Positions 17,000 to 24,646 of a DNA stretch of 64,000 nt are shown one piece after another. A program made the translations under genes and the position numbers. The DNA is taken from assembly GCF_002742285.1 (NCBI RefSeq), contig NZ_MDGM01000012.1, positions 248,001 to 312,000 of the forward strand, in the 5' to 3' direction. This stretch comes from Paramylibacter kogurei (GTDB taxonomy: Bacteria; Pseudomonadota; Alphaproteobacteria; Rhodobacterales; Rhodobacteraceae). The notes under the pieces were generated by a model, which was given only the letters and a program-made list of their open reading frames with translations, was not told where the DNA came from and did not search any database. The first letter of the stretch is position 1. Each line of letters begins with the position of its first letter.

Positions 17000-17485
17000 C
17001 TATGACAAATCGTGTTCAGGGGATTTTTTCGATGGCGCAACATATGGGCGGGTCACGTCTTTGAGCGTGGCTTGGATGGATTCAACATCCAATGCGATCA
17101 TTCCATCGCCTGCCAAAATCAAGTTGATGCTGCCCGCGCCATCGCCGTCCGCCTCAAAATCAATCGACAGCAGGGAAATCACCTGATCTTTGTCCGACAG
17201 ATCAATGCCATTGGATGCCACGGCCAAAACCGCATCAAACACCAATACGGTTTGCACGCGTTCAAAATCGCGCCCTTGTTTTTGCGCCTTGGTTTTATCT
17301 TCCCAGCGGAAACGGTTCAGCAACAGGCCAAAACGGTTTTCATCCGCTTTCCACGTGATTTCCGTGATCGGCAAAATGGCGTCTTGTACCAGCGTTGAAA
17401 TGATCGCCAAATCTTCGCCATCTTTGGCGCGAAGTGCGATTGGCTGTTCGTCGCCATCTTCGAATTTTGCGTCTTGTTGGGTCAT
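17000..17485 (-). CDS. DUF2948 family protein
   Basis: 161 residues. The sequence [22 protein letters not shown] and the central RFRWED are typical of DUF2948, a family found almost only in Alphaproteobacteria between murA and hisD. No enzymatic motif is evident. The start overlaps the murA stop by 4 bp (ATGA), indicating translational coupling. Function unknown. Confidence 0.85.
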   Translation of the reverse strand: MTQQDAKFEDGDEQPIALRAKDGEDLAIISTLVQDAILPITEITWKADENRFGLLLNRFRWEDKTKAQKQGRDFERVQTVLVFDAVLAVASNGIDLSDKDQVISLLSIDFEADGDGAGSINLILAGDGMIALDVESIQATLKDVTRPYVAPSKKSPEHDLS

Positions 17486-18750
17486 TTGTTCGATACTCGT
17501 TCAATTGAGGCGCCAATGCCAGAAAATTTTCGCACCACTTGTTCATAGCCACGATCAAGATGATACACACGAGAGACGATGGTCTCACCCTCTGCCGCCA
17601 ATCCTGCAAGGATCAAGGACACAGATGCACGTAAATCCGTCGCCATCACCGGTGCACCGCGCAGTTTATCAACACCCGTCACCGTGGCCGTGCCGCCGTG
17701 CACTTCGATATTTGCACCCATACGCATCAATTCGGGTGCATGCATGAAGCGGTTTTCAAAAATATTCTCTTCCAGCACGGATTTCCCATCCGCCGTGCAT
17801 AACAGCGCCATCATTTGCGCCTGTAAATCGGTGGGAAAACCGGGGAAGGGTTCGGTTGTTACATCCACCGCATGAATGCGCCCGTTTTTCGCGCTGACCT
17901 TTAGCCCCGCATCGGTTTGCGTGATATCCGCGCCTGCGATTTCCAGTTTTTGGCAAAATGCTTCGAGCAAATCACGTCGCCCACCCAGCAATTCAACCTC
18001 GCCCCCCGCAATCAGGGGCGCAAGCATATATGTGCCAAGCTCGATGCGATCGGTGACAACAGGGTGGGTTGCACCGTGCAATTTATCGACACCCTCAATC
18101 GTGATTTCAGGTGTGCCATCGCCGCTGATCTGTGCGCCCATCGCACGGAGCAAATCGGCCAGATCAACGATTTCAGGTTCACGCGCTGCGTTTTTCAAAA
18201 CACTTGTGCCCTTGGCCAAAGTCGCTGCCATCAAAAAGTTTTCCGTTGCACCCACAGATGCAAATGGCATGTCATATGTGCCACCTTTCAACCCATTTGG
18301 TGCCTTGGCATGGACATAACCATCGCGCAGATCAAATTCTGCGCCCAATGACTCTAGCCCGCGCAGATGTAAATCAACGGGGCGCGCGCCAATGGCACAA
18401 CCACCTGGCAATGACACAGATGCATGACCTGAACGCGCCAGCATTGGGCCCAGAACCAAAATGGACGCCCGCATTTTGCGAACAATGTCATAATGGGCGG
18501 TGTGATTGGTGATTTCTTTGGTATCCAAAACGATCAATTGACCGTCTTGCATGACCGCAACCTCGGTGCCCAAGGATTGCAATAATTCATTGGTTGTCGC
18601 GATATCGGACAGGCGGGGCACATTGGTTAATGTGATCGGGTCTTCGGTCAGCAATGTTGCGGGCATCAATGTGAGCGCGGCATTTTTTGCGCCCGCAATT
18701 GGAATTTGCCCATGCAACGCGCCGTTGCCTTTTACAATGATCGAATCCAT
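17482..18750 (-). CDS. murA: UDP-N-acetylglucosamine 1-carboxyvinyltransferase
   Basis: 422 residues. MurA transfers enolpyruvate from PEP to UDP-GlcNAc, the first committed step of peptidoglycan synthesis in the cytoplasm. Lys22 (AGAKNA) and the loop Cys118 ([14 protein letters not shown]) are the expected active-site residues; the cysteine means fosfomycin could alkylate it. The C-terminal [16 protein letters not shown] and [14 protein letters not shown] are standard. A conserved small basic gene lies immediately upstream. Confidence 0.97.
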   Translation of the reverse strand: MDSIIVKGNGALHGQIPIAGAKNAALTLMPATLLTEDPITLTNVPRLSDIATTNELLQSLGTEVAVMQDGQLIVLDTKEITNHTAHYDIVRKMRASILVLGPMLARSGHASVSLPGGCAIGARPVDLHLRGLESLGAEFDLRDGYVHAKAPNGLKGGTYDMPFASVGATENFLMAATLAKGTSVLKNAAREPEIVDLADLLRAMGAQISGDGTPEITIEGVDKLHGATHPVVTDRIELGTYMLAPLIAGGEVELLGGRRDLLEAFCQKLEIAGADITQTDAGLKVSAKNGRIHAVDVTTEPFPGFPTDLQAQMMALLCTADGKSVLEENIFENRFMHAPELMRMGANIEVHGGTATVTGVDKLRGAPVMATDLRASVSLILAGLAAEGETIVSRVYHLDRGYEQVVRKFSGIGASIERVSNK

Positions 18751-18762
18751 TTTGCCTGTCCC

Positions 18763-18921
18763 TTATTCGTTTGTCGCATCGTCATCGGTGCGCACACGTG
18801 CCTGTGCCTTGCGTCGTTGCAGGTTCGCACGAAGCTGTTTTCGCAGCCTTTCTGCGCGTGCTTCTGCCTTGACCACCTTGGTGCTTTTGGGTTGTTCGTT
18901 ATCTTTGTCGTCTTTGTTCAT
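18763..18921 (-). CDS. Small basic protein upstream of murA, unknown
   Basis: 52 residues, rich in lysine and arginine, with one probable amphipathic helix (VKAEARAERLRKQLRANLQRRKAQAR) between short charged ends. It ends 12 bp before the murA start on the same strand. From memory, a similar short Arg/Lys-rich protein ending in a LRANLQRRKAQAR-like motif occurs upstream of murA in other Rhodobacterales, which supports it being real. No strong ribosome site is visible. The charge suggests nucleic acid or ribosome contact, which is inference. Confidence 0.65.
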   Translation of the reverse strand: MNKDDKDNEQPKSTKVVKAEARAERLRKQLRANLQRRKAQARVRTDDDATNE

Positions 18922-19089
18922 GAAAGGTCTTTACCCCAAGGTTTGGTCGGGGTCTAGATTGCCCTTGCACTATCGTTGAATTTCGCTAAAACCGCGCCAA
19001 CTTACAGGTGATTATGTGAATCTGTGTCACAGTTTTCAGAATCACCCGCAAAATGTGATAGATCAAGCGCAAGCAAATGATCACAGGAT

Positions 19090-19171
<82 letters not shown>

Positions 19172-19200
19172 ACTTGATAAATAAGTGTAAATTTTGAAAA

Positions 19201-19211
19201 TTGGTGCTTTT
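19201..19211 (+). repeat. Left-end copy of the TTGGTGCTTTT motif (candidate arm-type site)
   Basis: TTGGTGCTTTT lies 30 bp inside the left attachment repeat. Identical or one-base-shorter copies occur three times near the right end of the element. Binding by an integrase or excisionase is inferred. A further exact copy at 18878-18888, inside the small gene before murA, shows that the motif is not confined to the element. Confidence 0.4.
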
Positions 19212-19228
19212 GTGCGAATTTGATCCAC

Positions 19229-19255
19229 TGCGCATTTTGCGCACTAAATTTTTTA
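19229..19255 (+). terminator. Hairpin with T tail downstream of tRNA-Thr
   Basis: TGCGCA-TTT-TGCGCA (19229-19243) is followed by CTAAATTTTTTA. It would end tRNA-Thr transcription inside the integrated element. Confidence 0.55.
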
Positions 19256-19306
19256 GCGTTAAGTTGTTGGTTCTTTTGGTTTTTTTTACAATAAGTTTAT
19301 TTTTGC

Positions 19307-19831
19307 TTAATCTGGATCGGTTGGGTAAATTTTGTGCTGGCGATCGTACCAAACAATTTGAAATTCTTGAAGTTTCCTAAATCCCCATAAGCGCAATTTG
19401 TTCCCTAATCTAAATCTGAATATCACATCCCCATCTAGTTCGATTTCCAAAAGTCTAAGTTGGGCTTCCTCACAAATTACGTCACAGTCCATATTGTGGT
19501 GCATTTTGTGACCAGTATCGGAGCTAAATTCATCTATTTCTTTCCAAGTTAGCTTTGACCATTCATCCAGTTTTGGTTTGATATTTTCTGCCCATTCGGC
19601 CTCTGTCCAATCGCGTTGGCATCCCCAACTCCACGAACATTCACGATCAGCATAATCGAGGCACCAACTCATATGCATCGCAAAAATAGAGTCGGGATTT
19701 TTATTCTTTCTAGGTTTCTTGATATTTTCTTGCACAACTGTAGTTACAAGCCGAGCGTTTTTCTCTGCTTTTTTCGCCGCTGCAATGTGTTTTCGCTCAG
19801 CCCGCGCCTGCCGCTTCGACTTCTGGTTCAA
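19307..19831 (-). CDS. Probable toxin partner of the Panacea-domain gene
   Basis: 174 residues from a TTG start that overlaps the end of the upstream antitoxin-like gene by 35 bp. The N-terminal 45 residues are Lys/Arg-rich and probably disordered. The rest is a compact domain with many tryptophans and cysteines (MSWCLDYADRECSWSWG, TWKEIDEF, MDCDVICEEAQLRLLEIELDGD) ending in a beta-rich stretch RLWGFR...FQIVWYDRQHKIYP. I recall similar C-termini in short phage- and island-encoded proteins but cannot name the family. Toxin function is inferred from its position behind a Panacea antitoxin. The true start could be further downstream, since TTG is weak. Confidence 0.6.
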   Translation of the reverse strand: MNQKSKRQARAERKHIAAAKKAEKNARLVTTVVQENIKKPRKNKNPDSIFAMHMSWCLDYADRECSWSWGCQRDWTEAEWAENIKPKLDEWSKLTWKEIDEFSSDTGHKMHHNMDCDVICEEAQLRLLEIELDGDVIFRFRLGNKLRLWGFRKLQEFQIVWYDRQHKIYPTDPD

Positions 19832-20237
19832 TGGAAGAATAGTACTCTGAAATAGTTTCTAAATCTAATTGGGTATTTCGCCCTTGCTCAAAAGCTTCGC
19901 GCCAAGGTCGTTCCATATGGGTTAGGTCACTTAACCATTGAGCATCCTTGTCTCCATAAAAATTCAAAACAGAATCTATGTTTAGTTTTTGTTCAGGGCT
20001 CAACTTATCGGAATCTCCATCTGGAATTTCGCTAATTCTAAAGGTTCCTTTGTTCGCTACCCAAAGATCGCGAACTACTGGCCCATTATCCCACGCCTCG
20101 ATTGGATCTATAAACAATACATCGTCAGCCCAAACAATTGTCCATGCTTGGGAATAGTAAACTAACTTTTGTAGTTTCATCGAGGTCATTGGCCCCGCTT
20201 GATCAATGATGTACTGTGCGACGTCTCTCGCTGACAT
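19797..20237 (-). CDS. Panacea/SocA-type antitoxin domain protein
   Basis: 146 residues. The sequence matches the Panacea (SocA-like, DUF4065) domain: ARDVAQYIIDQAG, then MKLQKLVYYSQAW, the IEAWDNGPVV block and the C-terminal WLSDLTHMERPW. The family neutralises many unrelated toxins and is usually encoded next to its toxin; Caulobacter SocA is a ClpX adaptor for SocB. I chose the ATG at 20237, with GGAAG just upstream; a GTG at 20246 adds three residues. It is the first gene of a two-gene unit inside the tRNA-Thr element. Confidence 0.87.
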   Translation of the reverse strand: MSARDVAQYIIDQAGPMTSMKLQKLVYYSQAWTIVWADDVLFIDPIEAWDNGPVVRDLWVANKGTFRISEIPDGDSDKLSPEQKLNIDSVLNFYGDKDAQWLSDLTHMERPWREAFEQGRNTQLDLETISEYYSSIEPEVEAAGAG

Positions 20238-20247
20238 ATCTTCCACT

Positions 20248-20268
20248 CTGACAGGTTACTCCCGTCAG
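20248..20268 (-). promoter_or_regulatory. Inverted repeat before the antitoxin gene, candidate autoregulatory operator
   Basis: CTGACAGG (20248-20255) and CCCGTCAG (20261-20268) pair with one mismatch around a five-base spacer, ending 11 bp from the ATG. A third half-site, CTGACA, occurs at 20274-20279. A run of TATA-like sequence at 20296-20328 could supply the promoter. Autoregulation is typical for toxin–antitoxin units but is inferred here. Confidence 0.5.
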
Positions 20269-20438
20269 CCCTTCTGACAACTTTAACTAACTTTTTATAT
20301 TATATATAAGTTATATAATATATATAGATCTTTCATGGTGAAATATCAATTGGCGTAATTTTGCGCTATAATGTGTAGAAATATTTAACAGGTTGCCAAA
20401 ACTAGCAGTATTCATTTCTCAAGTTATCAATGTCCCCT

Positions 20439-20571
20439 TTGGTGCTTTCCACCAGCGCACTAATCCGCGCATAACTGCCCGAATTGCGCACCTTTGGAAC
20501 CTTTGGTGCTTTTACATTTAGGCAGCATAAACAGGCAACAACAGCAATTTTCACCACTCAAAAAGCACCAA
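20439..20571. repeat. Right-end cluster of TTGGTGCTTT motifs (candidate arm-type sites)
   Basis: TTGGTGCTTT occurs at 20439-20448, TTGGTGCTTTT at 20503-20513, and its exact reverse complement AAAAGCACCAA at 20561-20571, just inside the right attachment repeat. The last two could also pair as a long-loop hairpin. No gene covers this stretch. Confidence 0.45.
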
Positions 20572-20588
20572 AAGCAACCACCCGAATA

Positions 20589-20641
20589 CTTGGTAAGGGA
20601 GAGGTCGGAAGTTCAAATCTTCTCGGCAGCACCATTTAAAC
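20589..20641 (+). repeat. attR: tRNA-Thr 3' segment, direct repeat copy 2
   Basis: Exact 53-bp copy of 19119-19171. It lacks the 5' half of the tRNA and cannot fold as a tRNA. About 180 bp of AT-rich sequence with no recognisable gene follows before the next coding region. Confidence 0.85.
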
Positions 20642-20824
20642 CAATTTGTGAACGGCGCGATAAATTCGCCATTCAGACGCCACTTTAGGTCGTTGCACTC
20701 CTTGAGGTTCTGAAATTCTGGGAAAAGCGGAATTGTTATCTTGACGAGGGAGTCATTAAGGAAATGGCTTGGTGTCGGCTATGCGGACAAATCTGCCGTT
20801 TAATTCTTACGTAAAATCACAACA

Positions 20825-21466
20825 TTATAGATCAAGGATCAATTTGAGGGGTGCGATGCATGCAGGACGGCTCAACAGTTTGAATGTCGATAGATGTGGG
20901 ATTTGAGCGATTAAAGCCCCGTCCTTAGCTCTAAATCTATGAAGCGAAGTGTTACCCCACCCAGAACTGATAGTCATTTCTAATGTAGCGTCTAGGATCT
21001 CACTAGTTATTTTCCTAGCCTGAGGGCAACAGCAAATCACCCTCTTGGGTCGATTGGTTGCGAAGACGTCCTCCCAGAATCTTTTCCCGACTTCTAATGC
21101 ACCCCGACGCTGAGAGAGAGAAATACTCATCCACCGGTTGCTTCGAAAAGGTGCGACGGTTCCAGTAAGTATTTGCTTAGGTTGCAATTCTAATAGATCT
21201 GCCAATGCAAGAAATTGCGCCGTGATCGGGGATAACGTTGTGTATTTCTCTACTTCGTAGGAATTGCCACGTTCATCTGAAATACTGAAAAGGTCCGCAC
21301 CATGTGGGGGACAGCCAGGGTTAAGAGACAAGAAAACAGTGTCAGAGTTTCCAATAGTTTCCCAAGGTCCATAAAGAATCTTGTAACCGTCATCAAAACC
21401 CAGCCTTTCAGCTTCGCTAGCTATCTGTTTATCCCAAAACTCGTAACTGAGCACGGCCGCCTCCAT
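20825..21466 (-). CDS. Uracil-DNA glycosylase superfamily-like protein, accessory
   Basis: 213 residues. A hydrophobic strand followed by SLNPGCPP (about residues 47-54) resembles motif A of the uracil-DNA glycosylase fold, and QIPHLSTFKLL near residue 190 resembles the motif B His-x-Ser loop. The middle carries TGTVAPFRSNRW and a CCCP strand end. The assignment to the superfamily is by pattern only; activity is unproven. The gene is AT-rich, lies just outside the tRNA-Thr element and faces a SRAP gene across about 300 bp, so it is probably acquired cargo. Confidence 0.5.
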   Translation of the reverse strand: MEAAVLSYEFWDKQIASEAERLGFDDGYKILYGPWETIGNSDTVFLSLNPGCPPHGADLFSISDERGNSYEVEKYTTLSPITAQFLALADLLELQPKQILTGTVAPFRSNRWMSISLSQRRGALEVGKRFWEDVFATNRPKRVICCCPQARKITSEILDATLEMTISSGWGNTSLHRFRAKDGALIAQIPHLSTFKLLSRPACIAPLKLILDL

Positions 21467-21604
21467 AGTAACTCATTGTTCCTCATTGCCAGTTATGCAC
21501 TAAGAACAAGTTGCCAAAACTTATTGGACCGATGCATCACAAACAAGCATTGATTACGTTTCTTTGGGCTCAATCCGGACTTTCGATGAATGGCACGAGG
21601 TGGC

Positions 21605-21620
21605 GTCAGACAGGTCTGAC
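21605..21620. promoter_or_regulatory. Perfect palindrome between the glycosylase-like and SRAP genes
   Basis: GTCAGAC and GTCTGAC are separated by two bases. A second inverted pair, CCACACAA at 21682-21689 and TTGTGTGG at 21713-21720, lies nearer the SRAP start. Either could bind a regulator of the divergent genes; no known consensus was matched. Confidence 0.35.
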
Positions 21621-21764
21621 GAAATTTATCCAGTGCAAACAATGATGGTTTTCATGCATAAGGATCAACTAAGACCGCCCGCCACACAATTTATACGTTC
21701 GGATGAACTGTGTTGTGTGGAAACATGGTTGATACGCATGACGCTTGCTTGTTAATGTTTTTGT

Positions 21765-22466
21765 ATGTGTGGTGCGCAAATATCGGGACATATGACTTGG
21801 GCTGAAATTTACAGCATCCAACGCGCATTTCTTGAAAATTTTGAAATGATCGAAATGAATGCGCCACCTGCCGATCTTGGGTATAATATCCGACCAACGC
21901 AACAGGTGCGCATGGCAACGCTTGGCAATGGGGCATTTAACATGTCCACAGCGCGGTGGTGGTTTGTTCCAGACAGCTTTCATGGTGCGTCCAAAGATTG
22001 GAAAGCAACCACATTCAATGCCAGAATTGAAACCGCATCAGATAAGCCGACATTCAGCAAGGCATGGAAAAACCATCGCTGTGTGATCCCTGCAATCGGG
22101 TATTACGAATGGACGGGTGACAAGGGTAATAAACAGCCTTGGTTTATCGCACCAAAGATGAACGAGCCGTTTTTCTGGTTTGCCGGGCTTTATTCAGAAC
22201 GCAAAGGCGAGGGGGCAAGTTGTACGATCTTAACCCGCCCCGCATTGAAGCAGATTGAACATATCCATGCGCGATCCCCTGTGATGTTGTCATGTTCAGA
22301 TGTGCAATCTTGGTTAGAAAACGATCATGTGGATCGCGAGGTTCTTGGAACCACATTTGAAAATCGGATGCAGTTTCACACGGTTAAACCGATCAAACCC
22401 AAAGATGATGGTGAAAGTTTGATCGAACCCTATGATCCACCAGCACAAATGGGATTTGCGTTTTAA
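21765..22466 (+). CDS. SRAP/HMCES family abasic-site processing protein (YedK-like)
   Basis: 233 residues. Cleavage of Met1 exposes Cys2 (MCG), the residue that forms a thiazolidine crosslink with abasic sites in single-stranded DNA. The glutamate in IGYYEW and the histidine in HARSPVML are the other conserved active-site residues; the family more often reads HxRMPVIL. Such proteins shield abasic sites at replication forks. The start is fixed by the need for Cys at position 2. It is divergent to a gene resembling uracil-DNA glycosylases, which would generate abasic sites. Confidence 0.9.
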   Translation: MCGAQISGHMTWAEIYSIQRAFLENFEMIEMNAPPADLGYNIRPTQQVRMATLGNGAFNMSTARWWFVPDSFHGASKDWKATTFNARIETASDKPTFSKAWKNHRCVIPAIGYYEWTGDKGNKQPWFIAPKMNEPFFWFAGLYSERKGEGASCTILTRPALKQIEHIHARSPVMLSCSDVQSWLENDHVDREVLGTTFENRMQFHTVKPIKPKDDGESLIEPYDPPAQMGFAF

Positions 22467-22621
22467 GGCGGTGTTGATCTGGCATGTTATGGGGCAATCG
22501 TTCACCTGTGTTGCTGATTTTTCCGATCAAAATGTAAATTTGGTGTGATTGGCAATTTTCGCACTTTTACACCCTTGCGCATTAAGCCTAGGGTCGGTGT
22601 TAAATTCGCAAGGAGAATATG

Positions 22622-23482
22622 ATGAGCTATACCCCACCAAAAGTCTGGACTTGGGATGCCGAAAGCGGCGGAAAATTTGCCAGTATCAATCGCCCGATTT
22701 CTGGCCCGACACATGACAAGGAATTGCAAACGGGTAAACACCCATTACAGCTTTATTCGCTGGCCACGCCAAATGGTGTGAAGGTGACCGTGATGCTCGA
22801 AGAGCTGTTGGCCGCAGGGCACACAGGTGCCGAATATGATGCTTGGTTGATCAACATCCAAGAGGGCGATCAATTCGGAAGCGGTTTCGTTGACGTAAAC
22901 CCAAATTCAAAAATCCCAGCCTTGTTTGACACGACAACAGGCAGCCGCGTTTTTGAAAGTGGCGCGATCTTGTTGTATTTGGCAGAAAAATTTGATGCAT
23001 TCCTGCCAAAAAACCCCGCCGCACGCACAGAGGCGTTGAATTGGTTATTCTGGCTGCAAGGGTCAGCACCTTATTTGGGTGGTGGGTTTGGTCATTTTTA
23101 TGCCTATGCCCCGGAAAAATTCGAATATGCGATCAATCGTTTCACGATGGAGGCAAAACGCCAAATGGATGTGTTGGATCGCAATCTGGCGGATCGTCAA
23201 TTTTTGGGCGGTGATGAATATTCGATTGCCGATATTGCCACTGCGCCGTGGTATGGCGCGGTTGCCAAAGGCACGGTTTATGATGCCGCTGAATTTTTGG
23301 ATACAAGCAGTTATAAAAACCTGAACCGCTGGGCGGACGAGGTTTTTGCACGCCCTGCATATCAGCGCGGAAAAATGGTGAATCGTGGTTGGGGCGAACC
23401 ATCCGAACAATTGCACGAACGCCACGACGCCAGCGATTTTGATACCAAAACCCAAGATAAAATCGAAACCGCGGCGCAATAA
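22622..23482 (+). CDS. yghU: YghU-type glutathione S-transferase (disulfide-bond oxidoreductase)
   Basis: 286 residues. An N-terminal extension (PPKVWTWD, INRPISGPTHDKELQTGKHPLQLYSLATPNG) precedes a thioredoxin-like domain and a helical C-terminal domain, the pattern of YghU/YfcG nu-class enzymes. These lack a catalytic tyrosine or cysteine, bind two glutathiones and reduce disulfides. AGGAG at 22611-22615 gives six-base spacing to the second of two consecutive ATGs, so I start at 22622. It ends in a strong terminator and is monocistronic. Confidence 0.9.
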   Translation: MSYTPPKVWTWDAESGGKFASINRPISGPTHDKELQTGKHPLQLYSLATPNGVKVTVMLEELLAAGHTGAEYDAWLINIQEGDQFGSGFVDVNPNSKIPALFDTTTGSRVFESGAILLYLAEKFDAFLPKNPAARTEALNWLFWLQGSAPYLGGGFGHFYAYAPEKFEYAINRFTMEAKRQMDVLDRNLADRQFLGGDEYSIADIATAPWYGAVAKGTVYDAAEFLDTSSYKNLNRWADEVFARPAYQRGKMVNRGWGEPSEQLHERHDASDFDTKTQDKIETAAQ

Positions 23483-23586
23483 TTAAGGAAATACAAAACG
23501 GGGCGGTGTGAATTGGCATGGATGCCATTTGATGCCGCCCCAGATTTTGAACCGATTGCGAAATGATGGGTTTTAAAACGAAACAA

Positions 23587-23618
23587 GGGTTGCAACGATT
23601 GTTGCAACCCTTTGTTTT
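23587..23618. terminator. Bidirectional terminator between yghU and tRNA-Gly
   Basis: GGGTTGCAAC-GATT-GTTGCAACCC (23587-23610) is a perfect ten-pair stem followed on the plus strand by TTTGTTTT; on the minus strand it is followed by TTGTTT and can end tRNA-Gly. Confidence 0.9.
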
Positions 23619-23621
23619 ATT

Positions 23622-23696
23622 TGGAGCGGGCGAGGCGATTCGAACGCCCGACCCTAACCTTGGCAAGGTTATGCTCTACCCCTGAGCTACGCCCGC
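23622..23696 (-). tRNA. tRNA-Gly (anticodon GCC)
   Basis: The reverse strand gives acceptor GCGGGCG/CGCCCGC, anticodon loop TTGCCAA (GCC) within a TAACC/GGTTA stem, T loop TTCGAAT and encoded CCA. Confidence 0.97.
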
Positions 23697-23854
23697 TTCC
23701 ATGTGTGAGGCTTGTTTCATCCCCTTGGGTAAGGGGCGTTATAAGCATACAGCCGCGACTCGCAAGGGGAAAAACACGCTTTTGCAAAAAATTTTCATCT
23801 CTTGCTGATTTTGGCCATTTCTGGCCTAACAGGGGCAAGCAGAAAGGAAATATC

Positions 23855-24310
23855 ATGGGATTGAATGTGTTTTTATCAGGCGAAATCCATACGGATTGGC
23901 GCAACGAAATTGAAACAGGCTGCACCAAGGCTGGGGTGGATGCGACATTTACATCTGCTGTCACCGATCACGATGCATCGGATGATTGTGGGCCTGCGAT
24001 CATGGGGGCGGAATCGGATAAATTCTGGCATGATCACAAATCGGCCAAGTTGAATGCGATGCGCATTCGCAAGGGCATCGGGGATGCGGATATTGTTGTG
24101 GTGCGCTTTGGCGATAAATACAAACAGTGGAACGCAGCCTTTGATGCAGGCTATGCCGCCGCACTGGGTAAATCATTGATTGTGATCCACGGGCCTGATC
24201 ATCAACATGCGTTAAAAGAAGTGGACGCCGCCGCATTGGCCGTATGCGAACACCCAACGCAGGTTGTTGATATGCTGCGCTATATTTCAAACGGCACATT
24301 GCCCGCATAA
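23855..24310 (+). CDS. YtoQ family protein
   Basis: 151 residues matching YtoQ: NVFLSGEIHTDWR at the N-terminus, DIVVVRFGDKYKQWNAAFDAGYAAALGK in the middle and a nucleoside-2-deoxyribosyltransferase-like Rossmann layout. The biochemical function is not established. AAAGGAAA precedes the ATG by a few bases; the frame runs upstream through the tRNA region and that part is not coding. It is followed by a terminator. Confidence 0.85.
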   Translation: MGLNVFLSGEIHTDWRNEIETGCTKAGVDATFTSAVTDHDASDDCGPAIMGAESDKFWHDHKSAKLNAMRIRKGIGDADIVVVRFGDKYKQWNAAFDAGYAAALGKSLIVIHGPDHQHALKEVDAAALAVCEHPTQVVDMLRYISNGTLPA

Positions 24311-24321
24311 CAGCACAAACG

Positions 24322-24350
24322 CCCCGCAACGTATACGCGTTGCGGGGTTT
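24322..24350 (+). terminator. Terminator after ytoQ
   Basis: CCCCGCAACG (24322-24331) and CGTTGCGGGG (24338-24347) form a perfect ten-pair stem followed by TTTGTTC. Confidence 0.85.
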
Positions 24351-24646
24351 GTTCATGTGTCATGCAATTGATGCAGTAACATAAATATTTGGGCGGGCCC
24401 GCCAAGCGGTTCGTATCTTTCGGGGTGTTAATCCGAAATGCCAAAGGTTTTTAACCTTGCTCACCAGTGAAATTCAGCAGATTTGCAATGGGGATGTCAG
24501 CCCCGCAAACCAAGAACCACAATTTTGACGTCAACGATGTTATAGCGCAGATGATTTAGCAATCCGTAACCCCTGCGTTCGCTGATCTTGGCAATTGCGC
24601 ATGGCGTATGGGATGTATTTAATACCCGCAACACATGGGGGGATAT
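24351..24646. other. Hairpin-rich intergenic region before the kynurenine genes
   Basis: About 300 bp without a gene I can support. It holds a 12-bp palindrome GGCGGGCCCGCC (24392-24403), a TTTCGG/CCGAAA hairpin (24418-24438), an AAGGTT/AACCTT hairpin and a GGGG/CCCC hairpin in close succession. This may be a structured leader of the kynurenine operon or decayed sequence; I recognise no riboswitch class. Confidence 0.4.

Noticed and set aside
18878..18888. Exact TTGGTGCTTTT copy outside the tRNA-Thr element
   Set aside because: It encodes Lys-Ser-Thr-Lys codons in the small gene before murA, so I treat it as chance rather than an arm site, but it weakens the specificity of the motif.
20494..20688. 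A 64-codon frame running through the right attachment repeat
   Set aside because: Half of it translates a tRNA fragment, so it is not a credible gene.
21564..21755. A 63-codon frame just before the SRAP gene
   Set aside because: It spans the palindromes of the probable control region and matches nothing I know; at most a decayed fragment.
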